Of a DNA stretch of 64,000 nt, positions 23,372 through 35,383 are shown piece after piece. Source of the DNA: Coleophoma eucalyptorum (Eukaryota > Ascomycota > Leotiomycetes > Helotiales > Dermateaceae); assembly GCA_026120035.1 (NCBI GenBank), contig JALRME010000022.1, positions 496,001-560,000 of the forward strand, read 5' to 3'. Numbering within the stretch: the first letter of the stretch is position 1; each line of letters starts with the position of its first letter. The notes under the pieces are model-generated. The model did not search any database. It was not told where the DNA came from and was given only the letters and a program-made list of their open reading frames with translations. Both the position numbers and the translations under genes were made by a program.

Positions 23372-25173
23372 ATGGGGTTCTACAAGTATTTCTCGACCTT
23401 TCCGATCTTTAAGGAGCTTACTCCCCGACTCATGGGAATGTACATGTTCTTGTCGGTATGTTTGTGCATGCGGTATGATTAAATGAAAAAAAATCTGACG
23501 TCTACAACAGATTGGAGCTATTAATTTTGGAGTTGATAACAACTATTGGGGTGGAATGATAACCCTGCAAAAATTTATTGACGATCGAGGAAAATGTGTG
23601 AATGGAGAATGCACGATTCCTTCGAGCTGGCTCTCTGCAGCGTCTGGATCCCCAACAGCCGGTCTAGCCATAGGTGCTATGGTCGCTGGCCCCATCATCG
23701 AGAAACTAGGTCGAAAAGGAGCAGTGTCCATCATCTGTGCTCTTGCTTTCATCGGGATGATTATCATGAATGCCGTGCCAAGCTTTTGGGGTATCATGGT
23801 GGGTCGCGTTATCAATGGTGTCTCTATGGTAGGTAGCCAACGGTAAACGAACACTCTCCAGGTGATTCTTGCTAAGTAGTAAGTAGGGTATTGAAGCCAA
23901 TAATATTCCCATGTATATGGCTGAACTCTCACCACCATCAATCCGTGGCTCAATGGTCAATTTGTATCAATGGTGGTTGTTCATAGGAGCTATCATTGCT
24001 AAGGTTGTCATTTTCAAGTCTAACGACGCTTGGCCTGATAGCGAATGGTCTTGGAGAACAAGTACGTACTTCTGTTATGTCTGAACACCACCGGTTGCTA
24101 ACGAGTTCCTAGTAATGATCGTTCAATTCGCAGTGCCGATACTACTCTTAGGCGTTCTTGTGTACCTCCCAGAATCGCCTCGCTTCCTAGTGAGAAAAGG
24201 TCGCCTCGAAGAAGCCAGAGAGTCATTGGCTTTCATTCGACGTGGTGCAGCAACCGAGGAAGAGATTGAAGAAGAGTTCAAACTTACTTCTATTGCTGTT
24301 CAGGAGCAACTAGAAAACTACAAGGCCAACACTTATTTTGACTGCTTCAAAGGAACCAATGGCCGCCGTCTGATGATCGCTATAGTTTGTCAACTCATAG
24401 AACAACTCTCTGGTAATGCATTCATGACGACCTATGCCGTGATTTTCATGGCACAGGTCGGAATTAGTGATCCACTGAAGTCAAACATCGCCACTATCTG
24501 CATGGGAATCGCAGGTTCCACACTGGCTTTCTTCTTTCCTGATAAAATTGGTCGTCGGCCGCTCATGATAGGAACAGCTCTTGGCATGTGGGTTGGTCTT
24601 TGGGTTATTAGCGGAATTGTTGGCTATCTCCCTGGTGGTGTCCCTCCTGGAGGGGCTCTTTCCCAATTCTGCCTCTTCCTCTTATTGATATGGTCTTTGT
24701 TCTCGAACCTTGGATGGGGATCTTGTGTTTGGATAATTACAGCGGAGACACCTACTTTGCAGTTGCGTGAGAAGTCTATGTCTATCACAACATTTTTCAG
24801 CTTCGTCTCAGTCGTTGTTATCACCTACGTCTCTCCTTTCATCCAGAATGATCCAGGAAACCTTGGGGTCAGAATTGGTTTCATTTGGGGAGCTTTCTCC
24901 CTCCTCGGTGCAGTTTTTGTTTACTTCTGTGTTCCAGAGTTAAAGGGTCGGTCTCTAGAGGAACTAGATGAATTATTCAACGAGAAGGTGTCCGCACGCA
25001 AGTTCAGTAGCTATATCTGTTCTGGCATCGGTGCCAGAATCACAGAGATCGAGGATAAAAACGCAAATATGCATGCGCACATAATTCAGGGAAAGGAGAA
25101 CGAGCTATCCGGTGATGAAAAGGTACCTACTACTAAGGTAGAGCCGACGAGGAAGTCTACAGATATGGTCTGA
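23372..25173 (+). CDS. MFS sugar-porter family transporter
   Basis: The start CCACCATGG at 23372 has a strong context. Four exons encode a 12-helix sugar porter. Signature blocks are the first-helix block with FGVDNNYWGGMITL, GPIIEKLGRKGAV, INGVSMGIEANNIPMYMAELSPPSIRG, the central PESPRFLVRKGRLEEARESL, QLIEQLSGNAF, DKIGRRPLMIG, and the closing PELKGRSLEELDELF. The family imports hexoses, disaccharides, quinate or similar polyols by proton symport at the plasma membrane; the substrate is not readable. The central cytosolic loop and C-terminal tail, rich in charged residues, are typical. All splice sites were found without lesion. It is divergent from the DUF1479 gene, and the adjacent amidase reads the same way. 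Confidence 0.92.
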
Positions 25174-25560
25174 AGTCATGGTTGGTAAAGTTGATAAAAA
25201 GTGGGATGTTGTGATAAGGGAATTATTCGGTCTAACCCACTCATGAATCTGGCGTTTTACTACATGCGCATAACAGCTATAACCTGGGGCAATTGAACAA
25301 ATTGCAGTTTAGGATTCTAGTTGCGGTTGAACTGGACACTAGCGTAGATAGCTGATAGATACGCACAGTTGACCTTGATCATGTTTCTTGGCTATGAAGC
25401 TTGTAATATCTTTGGCATGGACTCCTTTCTAGGCACAATGCCGTCTTGCCGGTAACGTTGGCCGTCGCGCAGTCTAGCTCAATAACATGAAGGCAACAAA
25501 CTTATATAAGTGTGAATGTCTGCCAGATAGCTGACTTGATTAAACAAATTCTCATTCAAA

Positions 25561-27477
25561 TGACTCCACCATACCATATTGATGACTGGAAAGCTGCAGC
25601 GGCCGAGAAGCGCAACTTCTTAAGAGCCAGCATTCCAAAATCACATCTCCTGCCCCCACCGCTGGCAGAATTGGCAGCAAACTCTCTCCTGCTCCCTAAT
25701 GACCCCTCAGTCCTGTCATGTGGAATTTTTAGCCCTGTAGATCTCGAAATCACCAACGAAGAGGATGCAGCAACACTGCTTGCTGCTATAGCCAGCGGCA
25801 AATACACTTCTGTGCAAGTTGTGGAAGCATTTTGCAAACGTGCTAGTGTTGCACAACAGTGTACCGGCTGTCTAACGGAGATTTTGTACGATAGTGCATT
25901 AGCGAGGGCGAAAGAACTCGATGAGATACTGAAAGCCGAGGGGACGACAGTGGGGCCTCTGCATGGGTTACCCGTTTCTTTGAAGGTAGAGTGTTTTTAA
26001 ATATGGGAGAGAAGGATGACTTACATTCTTAGGACTGCTACGACGTTGAGGGTATCTGTACGAGTTCCGGTCTTATATCATGGCTGCCAAATCGAGCTGC
26101 GAAAACCTGCAGCGTCGGAAAAGGAATCATGGCCGCAGGAGGAGTTCTCTATGTCAAAACAACCTGTTCGCAAGGCATGTTGATGGTCGAAACCATCAAC
26201 AATATCTTCGGTACCACCGCAAATCCATACAACCTGCAACTTTCAGTAGGGGGGTCAAGTGGTGGAGAAGCAGGACTCGTCGCTGCGAAAGGCAGCATTC
26301 TTGGATCTGGAACAGATGGAGGTGGGAGTTTGAGATTTCCTGCAGCATTCTGTGGTCTTTGTATGCTTAATCTTCTACTCCTATGCTCTGATACTCAGAC
26401 TAATATGATGCTTAAGGGGCTTTAAAACCCTCCAAAGGTAGAATTCCAGGCACCGGGGTAAGTGGTGTGAGAAGTGGCTCTGAATCAGTCAACTCTGCTC
26501 TGGGCCCAATGGCAAAGTCTGTATCAGGCCTGGAACTCTGGCTATCAGCACAACTTCTAGTCGAACCTTGGAATTATGACATGAGTTGCAATCCTATGGC
26601 CTGGAAGACAGCGGAGGCAGAAAGACCAGAAAAGAAGCTCGTCTTTGGAATCATTTCAGACGATGGAGTAGTCAGACCAACTCCTCCTGTAATAGTAAGA
26701 ACTATTCCTTCAAAGAATGAATATACACTAACGGCAACTCAGCGCGCTTTGCAAATAGTAGTGGATGCTATCGAAAGGAGAGGACACACTGTGGTCATCA
26801 TCCCTCAGGAGACAATTTTCTCAATTCATCGTCCCGGTATGGCCTGCACAATGCTGTCCAACGTCCAAGATGGTGGCCGAACAGTTATGAAGCATATTAC
26901 AGCTTCCGCTGAACCGGTGGTACCACGCACAGCAACTGGCTCAGCCGCTTCAGCCTTGACTGCGCAGGAAATATTTGATAATCACCTTCTTCGCAGCAAT
27001 CTAGCCGCACAATATGAAGCGATATGGCAAGAATTCGGGATAGATGCTATTTTGGCCCCTGCAACTGCACACCCTGCACCGCCACATGGGAAGTATATCA
27101 GCAACTCATATGCTACAATATATAACATGCTGGATTATGTAACAGGGTCTATTCCGGTAACTACTGTCGATCCTAATCTGGATGTGGCAAGCGACGAGTG
27201 GTACCAAAGCCCACCATACGACCGGATAGAGCAAGAGAGGTTTCCATATGATCTGGGAGATGCAGAAATGAAAGAACTTTGTAATCAATCTACTCCATGA
27301 CTAAGAAGTTTCCAAAGCTGACCTACGTATAGATACATCTCCAGACCTGTTCAAGGACTCTCCAGTAGGGATTCAATTGGTCTGCAGGAGGCTAAGGGAA
27401 GAGAAGTGTATAGGAATTCTAAAGGAAATCGAGTTCTTGTTGAAAAAAAGTAACTAGCAAGACTTGCTAATTTTAAC
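25561..27477 (+). CDS. Amidase-signature hydrolase
   Basis: The protein begins MTPPYHIDDWKAAAAEKR. It has the lysine of the Ser-Ser-Lys triad in GPLHGLPVSLKDCYDVEG, split by an intron at about 25986. The signature block VGGSSGGEAGLVAAKGSILG and DGGGSLRFPAAFCGL supply the two serines. A second intron (about 26361-26417) rejoins to ALKPSKGRIPGTG. The last intron, about 27282-27332, is required to reach the conserved ending SPVGIQLVCRR. The family hydrolyses amides or aryl-acyl-amides in the cytosol, and fungal members release ammonia from acetamide-like or fatty-acid amide substrates. Next to Mur-ligase-like and transporter genes it could cut or edit an amide product (inference). No lesion was found. 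Confidence 0.9.
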
Positions 27478-27690
27478 AGCAACACGGTTTCTCTGAATGA
27501 GCTTGTGATAGATATTTCAAAGTAAGACCTAGATATTAAAGGATCTAGTTTTATTCTAAATACGTGATGGGCCTTATTGAAAGCACAAAACTAGTCTCTT
27601 TCTTAAATTTTATTATGTACTAAGTAAAACACAAGTTGAGGCCGAGGTGAGTCTACTTATAGTGGGGCATCTCATTTGCTAGGTGTCAAT

Positions 27691-29047
27691 CTACCCAAGC
27701 TCACAAACTGATACAAAGGGCGAAAAGGTTCCACCCAGGAACATCCTCTTCCTTTCAGCATCATGGACCGCAATTGTGCTTCCAGGCAGCACTGAACCAT
27801 CATCCTCCATCACTTTTTCCACTGAATATTGTCCTTCTTGCTTTATATCCATTCCAGATCTTACTTGGGCTGTGGGGAGACTCTCGGTCTCCGAGTTATC
27901 TGTTATTTTCCTAATCCTAAAGACTGCGGACGCAGGATTAACCTTGAACGGATCTTTCGCGCTTTGCAACAACATGTACATCTTAGGTAATGTCGCAGCA
28001 AAGATATCTCCATTCTTGTCAACGGAAAGATTGTCAATTGGATAGGGAACTTGAATTGAATCCACTCTCTTGAGGTGTTGCTTTGACGTGGTTGAGAACA
28101 CCTGGATTTCTCCAGTGACGGAGCTTGGCACATATATCAGCCCATCATGACCACGAACAAGTCCGTTAGGAACGTTGAATCCTGGTTCGTAGCCTATGTG
28201 GCAGCCCCGGTCATCGCAGTAGCCAACATTTCCACATCCGAGAAAGACATCGAAGGCTCTACGCTATGTCTATCAGTCCACGTTTAACATTTAAAAAAAG
28301 GGGGTGATTACAATTCCAGTCTTTGCACTTGCGTCATTCGTAAAGAGAAATGCGTCTTCTCCAATCCACGCAACTCGATTTGGTGTATCAATAATTCCAT
28401 CCGCGTAAGTCTTGATATGCTTCATTGTGAATTTTCCAGATTCGATCTCAAAAAGTTCAATGGTGGAGTTTAACCCCACGGAGCTAGGATCGAGCGAAGC
28501 CCCAGTGATTGGATTTAGAGGAGGACGGTGGTTGACCGCAAGTAGCTTTAATCTCCCAGATACCGCGTCTTCGCGAATGTCAATTCCGTGTAGATTCAAT
28601 CTCCCATCGCCATTGTTGCCACTAAAGTTCTCGACTTGCAGCCATTTTATGCGAGACTTCAGGGGCTTATCACTTCTTGTATCAAGGACCGCGACATGGT
28701 CCAACATGGGACGTCCAGACAAGTTGAACTGACTAAGACTGGGAGTATCATGAGCAAACAATGGGCAAAGCTACGATAGAAACGTACCCAGGCACCCAAT
28801 TCGGTCGGTGCTGAGAATCAGAGCATGAGAGATATAGGAGGCCGGTAGATTCATGTAACCACATATCCTCGCAAGCCTCGAGACCGGGGTCTTGTAGCTT
28901 CTTACATTTGACGTTAAAAGCGCTTATGTTGGAAGTAGAGCGGCCATAGCCAAGACTATCGAAAAGCAGGCTTTTGAAGACGAATTGATACAGCACAGCT
29001 ACCAAAGCGGCCATTACAACAGCGATGCGTTGCAGTGAGCTTGTCAT
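27691..29047 (-). CDS. Paraoxonase/SMP-30-like beta-propeller lactonase, membrane-anchored
   Basis: Three main exons run from the ATG at 29047. The N terminus has one hydrophobic anchor (about residues 8-27, VVMAALVAVLYQFVF), then a propeller-type body. The body contains EDMWLHESTGLLYLSCSD, LNLHGIDIRED, VNHRPPLN, the block with TPNRVAWIGEDAFLFTND, NVPNGLVRGHDGLIYVPS, and PYPIDNLSVDKNGDIFAATLPK. The order of acidic and Asn residues (E..D, HGID, ND, NG, DN) follows the calcium-binding pattern of serum paraoxonase/arylesterase. Family members hydrolyse lactones and esters. The final segment, AVHDAERKRMFLGGTFSPFVSVCEL, closes the propeller. It probably faces the secretory lumen or exterior. It ends 214 bp from the amidase stop, tail to tail. 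Confidence 0.85.
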
Positions 29048-29698
29048 ATTGCAAACAAAGTATAGGTGTCGAAATGTCGGCGCATCTACACAGAGGATTT
29101 GACAACATATTAACTACTTCGAAAAGTGCGATATCTTGGTTCGAATCAACTTGCGGGGAAACTCGGAATACCAGGATCACATTGTTTACTTCAAATTTCG
29201 GAAACCCACATAAAGCGGAATTCGATACGACGTTATGAGGATTATTATGGTGGCAGGTGATGTTCGCGGTGTGGAACTCCGCAATGTATGTAAAGGTGGG
29301 GCGCAGTCGCTGGGCCAAAATCACTAGACAGCAGCCGTGTCATGCTTCAAGGATTTATCAATCCACAAGATAGTCAATAGCACTCTACTAATTAAGGTAC
29401 AATTGCGGCCTGCCATGTGCATACACGATTGTAAATGCAATACCCTTAAATATAACTATTGATAAGTGTAATGGCCTCTCAATTGATTGTACGCCAGCAA
29501 AAGTACAGGTTGCTGCTACTCTTCAATGGCACACCACAAAACCCCACCGAAAGTGTTGTGGTCGCTGATAAAATACTATAAAGCTAGCTCAAGTATAACT
29601 TATAATCTACTTTGAGTAGTAGCTAGCTTATTAAGGCAATGGAGCCTCCAATCCAATGTGTTTAAGTGGTTTATCTTGCGTTTTTCTAACCTAGTCCA
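29048..29698. other. Intergenic, no gene seen
   Basis: Spacer between the paraoxonase-like gene start and the PhyH A stop, both on the minus strand. It would contain the promoter of the former. Several short frames near 29035-29324 show no family similarity. Confidence 0.35.
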
Positions 29699-30710
29699 CT
29701 ACTGGCTTGCCCTGTTTAGAACAGTTTCCAAATCTAGCGCCGGGTCTTCGTTGTCAACAATCCCCAGAACAGTGGATGGTTTCTTGTATCCAAGCAGCGA
29801 AAGCATTCCATCACTCATCTTGAGCACTTTGCTCCTTGGAATCGCTAAAAATTGGTTCTCTTCTGTTCGCATTGTTCCCCTTATGAAAAACAATCCATGG
29901 ACCTTACGCACTTCACCCGGGACAGAGTTGTGGCCGCCGCCATGGTAACAGGATGCCAGGAAAATGAGAGCGGAGCCTGGGTCCATTTCTAGTTCTAAAG
30001 TCTTAGCAAAGTTCTTGGAAGTATACATTATGTTATTTAGGACTATTGGAGTTATGCCAATGCTTACCAGCGAAACAGACCTCATCAGTTCGTGGACGTC
30101 GTTCATCATCCCATTTGTGGGAGCCTGGTATGAACATCGTGGCGCCGTTCTGGCGGGTAGTCTTAGAACCTGCAATCAAGCAAGCAAATTGACTTGCTTC
30201 TTTGAGGTTAAACTTTTTTCCATGTTTAATGCCATGCACATTGTCGTCTCGATGGAGCCTTTGCCGTGGTGCTCCGTACCCTATATAGAAGGTGATGCTG
30301 ATGCTCAACAATGGGTCGATGGTGTTCTCCTCGCTGTATTCTTCGCGGATAACACTGAATTTTTCCTGGAGAATAGACTTCCGTAACATGTCCAGTACAG
30401 GAGACTCGCAGAGCTTGGCGATAGTCGATGATTTGCCAACAAGGCCAGGAATGCTAAGTGTTTCCTTTGGAATAATGTGCAATGCACTCTTCTCTGTCGA
30501 CTGAGTATCACTGCGATGTGTTTCAACATCTTCATCAATGGCTGCGAGTTCGTCTGGTGTGGCAAAATCGGTCAGGATTACACCACCGTCTCTTTCAATA
30601 ATGCTAAGAATTTCCTCATATGGGGCGTTGGCGGATATTTTGGTAATACGGGTGGTAGGTTCGTGTGATGGGTCTATCGGCTGGGGGGGCCCTATAGTTT
30701 GGATTGCCAT
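29699..30710 (-). CDS. PhyH-family 2OG dioxygenase A
   Basis: Two exons (30710-30068, 643 nt; 29988-29699, 290 nt) encode 310 residues. The start at 30710 (MAIQTIGPP) is chosen over an upstream in-frame Met because it aligns with PhyH B. The iron motif is LHRDD (HxD), the distal histidine lies in CYHGGGHN, and a likely 2OG arginine is in RGTMRTEENQF. GATMFIPGSHKWDD is a strong family block. PhyH-type fungal oxygenases hydroxylate, desaturate or form peroxides in metabolite pathways (for example fumitremorgin and meroterpenoid clusters). Exon lengths and intron phase are identical to PhyH B at 43.8 kb, and the proteins look roughly half identical by eye. The gene is divergent from another 2OG oxygenase across 706 bp. 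Confidence 0.92.
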
Positions 30711-31416
30711 ATCTATAGGATAGAAGAGATGACGCTGATAGAAACTAAAGACGTTAATGTCTTGCTGGGCGATGAGGGTGGATGGAGCTAACAATTAATT
30801 ATCATTTTATCAAAGTCATGCCAGGTTAAGTAGACTACGATAAAGAGACCGCCTTCTCATATGAAGAAGGCGATTCCCGGACAACCATTCCATAGGTTCA
30901 ATACCATTATGCCAGGCTGGTAGTGCGCACCAAACATGGTAGGTTTTTGCGGAATGTTTGGTTTGTCACAATCAAATAGAGGACAAAATCCCTGACTGAG
31001 TTGCATCAAACATGACGGTATTTGAATCTCCAAATATCCTTACGATGAAGCCCGAAAAAGTAGCGAATCAGAGGAACGAATTTGAGGGGGACTTACCTTC
31101 CCGTTCAGTTGTCTGACTTCTCCGCGAAATAGAGTGTGGGGAGAGACAGGGATACGCTAGTAGGAGTTGACATCCTCCCAGATAGGAAACTATTTGCGGC
31201 TCAACATTTCACCTGGGAAATAGAGGATTACGAGTGAGAGGCAATAAGAAAGACTAGAGAATATATTTACATTACTATAGATCGCTAAATCCGCTTCTCA
31301 TACCCTTGAGTTGAAAACCAGTTCTTCCTATCTAGTTGTTGCCCGCTTTATTTTATGCTAGAATTTTCAATACCGACGCTTAAACTTATTTGTGAAACAA
31401 AAGAAACTGCTACACA
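30711..31416. promoter_or_regulatory. Divergent promoter between two 2OG oxygenases, with hairpin
   Basis: The 706 bp between the PhyH A and 31.4-kb oxygenase start codons contain an interrupted dyad, CGCCTTCT-N7-AGAAGGCG, at 30850-30872. The 8-bp arms are perfect and the spacer is itself near-palindromic (CATATGA). It lies 140 bp before the PhyH A start. It may be a regulator site or a transcript hairpin; no known factor was recognised. Confidence 0.5.
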
Positions 31417-32553
31417 ATGGCCCAAACCGCCACCAGAACAAGTTCAACACTCAAAACTCAACCTATCATAAAGGAAAAGCTCAAAAGCTTGAGCTCTGTG
31501 AACCGCGCCATTTTTGACCCCGAGAAGCATTTGAGTTTTGTTGATGACCCCAAGGTCCTGTCACTTAAAGATGTTGGTCTACCAGAAGATCTGGGGATCT
31601 CACCTGTGGCTGTTTCACAACCATTTCTACTTTTCAGTGAAGAAGCCATCCGCCTTATGAGAGAGGAGATATTCACACACGAAGTATGGGATAATTGCCT
31701 GCATAGCACTGACTTTGCCGGATGCCAGTTGAGAGGCTATAGTCCAAAGTGAGTTCGCCGTAATTCCGCCCTGTAAACTTTCTAGGACATGTGTGTTAGA
31801 AGCGGAACTGTTTTACTGTGGCTGACAATACAAAAGATATGCGCCATTTATGTATGAGGCTTGGAATAATCCAAAAACGCTTTCCATCATTTCCAAAATC
31901 GCCCAAATGGATCTCATCCCTGTTATGGATCTAGAGATTGGAAATGTCAATGTCTCCGTCCAGAACTGGGACTTGGCCCCAAAAGACATAAACAAAACAG
32001 ACGATGAAATCCCTGTTACCAAATGGCATTATGACAGTTATCCTTTTGTGTGCGTAGTGATGATGAGCGACGCTTCGAACATGGTTGGTGGTGAAACCGC
32101 AATCAAAGGTGGCTTAGGCGAAATCTTGAAAGTGCGCGGACCGCAGATGGTAAGTTTGTTGATCGCCTGCTCTAGGTATAATAAAATGCTGAAACCTTTA
32201 TCTAGGGTTGTGCTGTCGTCCTCCAAGGCAGATGTATTTCCCATCAAGCCCTAGCTGCGCTTAATGGCACAGAGCGCATTACTATAGTAACGGCTTTTCG
32301 TCCTCGCAGTGCTTCTGTTCCAGATAGCTCGGTTCTAACGACGATAAGACCTATCACAGACCCATCTCAATTATACTTTCAGTGGACAGAATATAGAGTT
32401 GTAGTCTTGCAGGAACGTCTTCGACTGATGCTCGAAGCTCTTCGAGCAGAGCATCATGCCAGCAAACTAACAGATGTCAAGCGTATCAAAGACTTCTTAC
32501 AGCAGCAAGCCGAGTGGCTCTCTTCAACGGATAGAGAGATCATGGAAAGTTAG
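31417..32553 (+). CDS. Fungal Fe(II)/2OG dioxygenase-like protein
   Basis: Three exons starting MAQTATRTSSTL encode a protein with FDPEKHLSFVDDPKVLSLKD near the N terminus and PFLLFSEEAIRLMREE before the first intron. After it come APFMYEAWNNPKTLSIISK, the iron HxD in TKWHYDSYPFVCVVMMSD, and MVGGETAIKGG. The last exon holds VVLQGRCISHQAL with the distal histidine, then ITIVTAFRPRS with a candidate 2OG arginine. This matches a group of fungal oxygenases usually annotated only as hypothetical or 2OG-Fe(II) family. The triad is complete, so activity is likely; the substrate is unknown. The divergent arrangement with PhyH A suggests co-regulation. The C-terminal 30 residues form a charged helix. 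Confidence 0.8.
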
Positions 32554-32859
32554 AGGTGTCATTACAACAGTGATAGTTTGTCTGCAAATTATCTGTTGTC
32601 TGCTAATGTTTCGGATCAGTGAGGATTTGGGGATGTATAGGTTTTGTCAAATTTTGAAACATGAAATTAGCAAAAATCGAAATGTATTTGGGATAAGCAG
32701 AGTAACGAATTGAATTTTAAACAAAAAAGTCCTTTGGTGTGTCTTTTGGTAACCTTCAGATACTCACTCTTTCATTGGCTTGCAGCAAGTTCAGCATTTT
32801 AATTGCGTTGTTTCAAAAAGGTGTGATAGATAATCATTGACAACTCGATGTTCTATAAT

Positions 32860-33516
32860 TTTTATCGGTCCTGCTACCCAGCTACAACGACATTCGAGGC
32901 CTACCCTAGAGGGCATGCAGCGCAGGTTCTGTAAATTCCCCATAATGGGTAGAAAAAATCCCCCGGCGTCCTTGGTTACTAATTGGTCCATGATTCAATC
33001 TGGTTAGAATATGGTTGAGCTGATAAGGTTTCTTCGCGCGACGAATGGAACCAGTGTGCCATACAACTGTTTTATCACTACCATGGTATTCCCATTTTTG
33101 AGTTTCGTGCAAGTTAGTAGGGGATTGTCAACCTGGTTACTGCCTCACAGGTAATTAATTACGTTGTGAGATAACGTATCTGTTTTCCTGTCACACTTTC
33201 AAGGCTCAAGGATATGAACGGAAAACATTGTTGTTCTTGTCCAAGGTTATGCGTTTCTTCCAGGAAACTGGAATGTGCGAACCTTCTTCACCTACTACAC
33301 AATAATTGTTGTCTGTTTACTACTCTTTATAGGTTGGAAGGTAGTTAAGAGGACCAAGTTCGTGCGTCCTCAAGATGCGGATCTGGTTGGGATAAGCCCC
33401 TTATTGATGCTTATAAGGCAAGCGAAATTCCTCCATTTGGCTTATGGGCGGATATCTGGACGTCATTGATTGCTAGCCTTCGGAGGAAGGTGATCACGTC
33501 GGAGAATGAAGTTTAA
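32860..33516 (+). pseudogene. Amino-acid permease remnant (C-terminal half)
   Basis: Pieces of a fungal YAT/GAP-type permease appear in order but in different frames: RGHAAQVL (about 32905), TSVPYNCFITTMVF and SFVQVS (about 33050-33115), KAQG (about 33202), VLVQGYAFLPGNW (about 33235), then FFTYYTIIVVCLLLFIGWKVVKR as one helix, and KPLIDAYKASEIPPFG to a stop at 33516. The frame changes inside DADLVG, at about 33385-33391; loss of one base from a Trp codon would explain it. The conserved segment between KAQG and VQGYA is missing, and stop codons interrupt the earlier part. No N-terminal half was found upstream. It cannot encode a working permease and is a decayed relic. Confidence 0.75.
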
Positions 33517-33760
33517 ATCAGAATTATGGTTGTTGAATACTCATAAGTAGTAATAGCAGAGTTCCAAAGTATTAATAACTCCCTGTATCTGTCTTAAAAG
33601 AAACTGCAAATTTACCAGAGTATATATTCCTGATGCTAGGAGTGACAGCAATTATTTATTCTCATGTGAATATACATACATTGGAATCCATAAAAGCAAG
33701 CGCAATCACTTATTCACGAAGACAGTCGGTCAATAAGATTCCACTGTACAAAGCTTCCAC

Positions 33761-35006
33761 TCATTTGTTTTCTGCAGCCACTGCATTTGTACCATTCTCA
33801 AAATTGACAGCCTGACCATTTACACTTTTATCTCCGTTATTGACATCGTTTTCGTCGCTATCTGATTGTAACCCCCCTACTTCGTTACTTGAATTGATTA
33901 TTTCAGACTCCTCCACTCGGAAGACTTCCTTTACAGAAACTTTTACAAGATGTCCTATGAGTAATTTATTTTCCTGGTCCTCTCTTAAAGTATTTGCCAT
34001 AGCCTCCTTCTCCTGCTGATCAAGGGCTGCACGCCTATCGGAAATGTCCTGGAGCTGTTCGTCAAGTTTGTTTTCTAGGAAGTTCTTATGAAGCTCCATA
34101 TCTTTGACATGGCTATCAATTCGAAGACCAAGACCCTCTAACTGGGAAGCTCTTGAATAATCTCCGAGAGTCTTAGTTAACGTTGTTGCAGATTGGATTA
34201 TATCGTGGATACTTCGTGCGCTGGTGGGCAGTCGGTGTACAGCTGAGTGTCGAAGTATATCTGTTGAGGACAACACTTTTTTAAGGGAAGCTCCTGAGCT
34301 AAGATCTATTGCATGAGCAGGAAGTTTCCCGCAGCGTCCAGCCAAAGTCTTTGTCCACATAGTTAACTCAGCTGCTTGAGGACATGACCATCCATGCTCT
34401 TCTAGCAGCAACGGTAGCCACTTGCTGGCGAAATTGAAACAGCACTCCTCAAGCTGAGTCTGTATTGTTGTTAATATATAGTGCTGGACCTCATAAGGAA
34501 GGTATGAAGGATATAGCGAGAGGCTCTTTAGTGTAGGTGGTTTCGCTGGTGTGGGTGGTTTCACTACGGTCTAGATTAACAGGTCTTCGTACGGCATCAT
34601 GGCGTATTAAAGTAGGCATGCCTTTTGATACATTTCCCCCCTCTTTGGCTGGATCTTCTTTTTCACTCCCTAATAACAGATCTTCTAGTGCTTCTGCTTC
34701 AGACTTTGCCGCATCGTTCTCAGAAGCAGCCCGAGTCACGTCGCGGCTTGCAGTGATCTGATATAGTTCTGGAAAAGCAATTTTCGCTTTCAACTCTGAC
34801 TCAAACACTCCACTTTTCAATAACTGATGGATAACATCGGCTATTTTTCCAATCCCGAGATCTTTTATTAGTGGTTTGAATGAGTCTTTATGTCGCTCCA
34901 CAATCTCGTGAACCTTTTTAGATCTGCGGACTAGAGCATTCGCTCCCGAAAAAACCGTACAATAGGCAAGGAATATCCGCCGCTTATCAGCCTGTGTATG
35001 TGACAT
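33761..35006 (-). CDS. Fungal hypothetical protein with coiled coil
   Basis: Two exons (35006-34593 and 34525-33761) give 392 residues. At first sight there is a frameshift around 34530, but a 67-bp GT-AG intron (34592-34526, phase 0) joins RHDA to SLSLYPSYLP cleanly. The N-terminal block RRIFLAYCTVFSGANALVRRSKK, with LIKDLGIGKIADVIHQLLKSG, recurs in uncharacterised fungal proteins that I know only as hypotheticals. A middle globular part (PYEVQHYILTTIQTQLEECC, CGKLPAHAID) is followed by a probable coiled coil over roughly residues 285-335. The tail is acidic and Asn-rich. There is no signal peptide or membrane segment, so it is probably cytosolic or nuclear. Function unknown. Confidence 0.7.
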
Positions 35007-35383
35007 TGTTTACATTTTATAATATGCAGTAAATTATCACAGATGAGTTGGGCAATCAATCGAAATATGAACAAGTTGTTGGATAGGTTCATAATATATA
35101 GAATTTTGTTAGTAAGAGCGTTGTAGCCAATTATATCAATGAGCTCACAACCCCGCACCTTCCGAATATATTTTTGCTTTTTGCGCTTTCTACATGGGCC
35201 ATTGAAGGAGCTGGCTGACAACTATGTGGTGGTTATTTTAGAAGTAGCCTATAATACAGATATTTGCTTTTCGCTACACTTGTTTCAAAATGACCATATG
35301 TTGGAGAGATGAATGTAGGTTTTATTTTGTTATAGGCTCAAGTGTTTAGAGCGGCTAGCTAATTCGATACAGCTGCTAGGAAG

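Noticed and set aside
33275..33469. Small stand-alone membrane peptide gene
   Set aside because: The sequence is the last helix region of an amino-acid permease, and its family continuation lies in another frame downstream. It is part of a relic.
34491..34592. Apparent frameshift in the coiled-coil hypothetical gene
   Set aside because: A 67-bp phase-0 intron (34592-34526) with good GT-AG ends joins both parts, so no lesion is needed.
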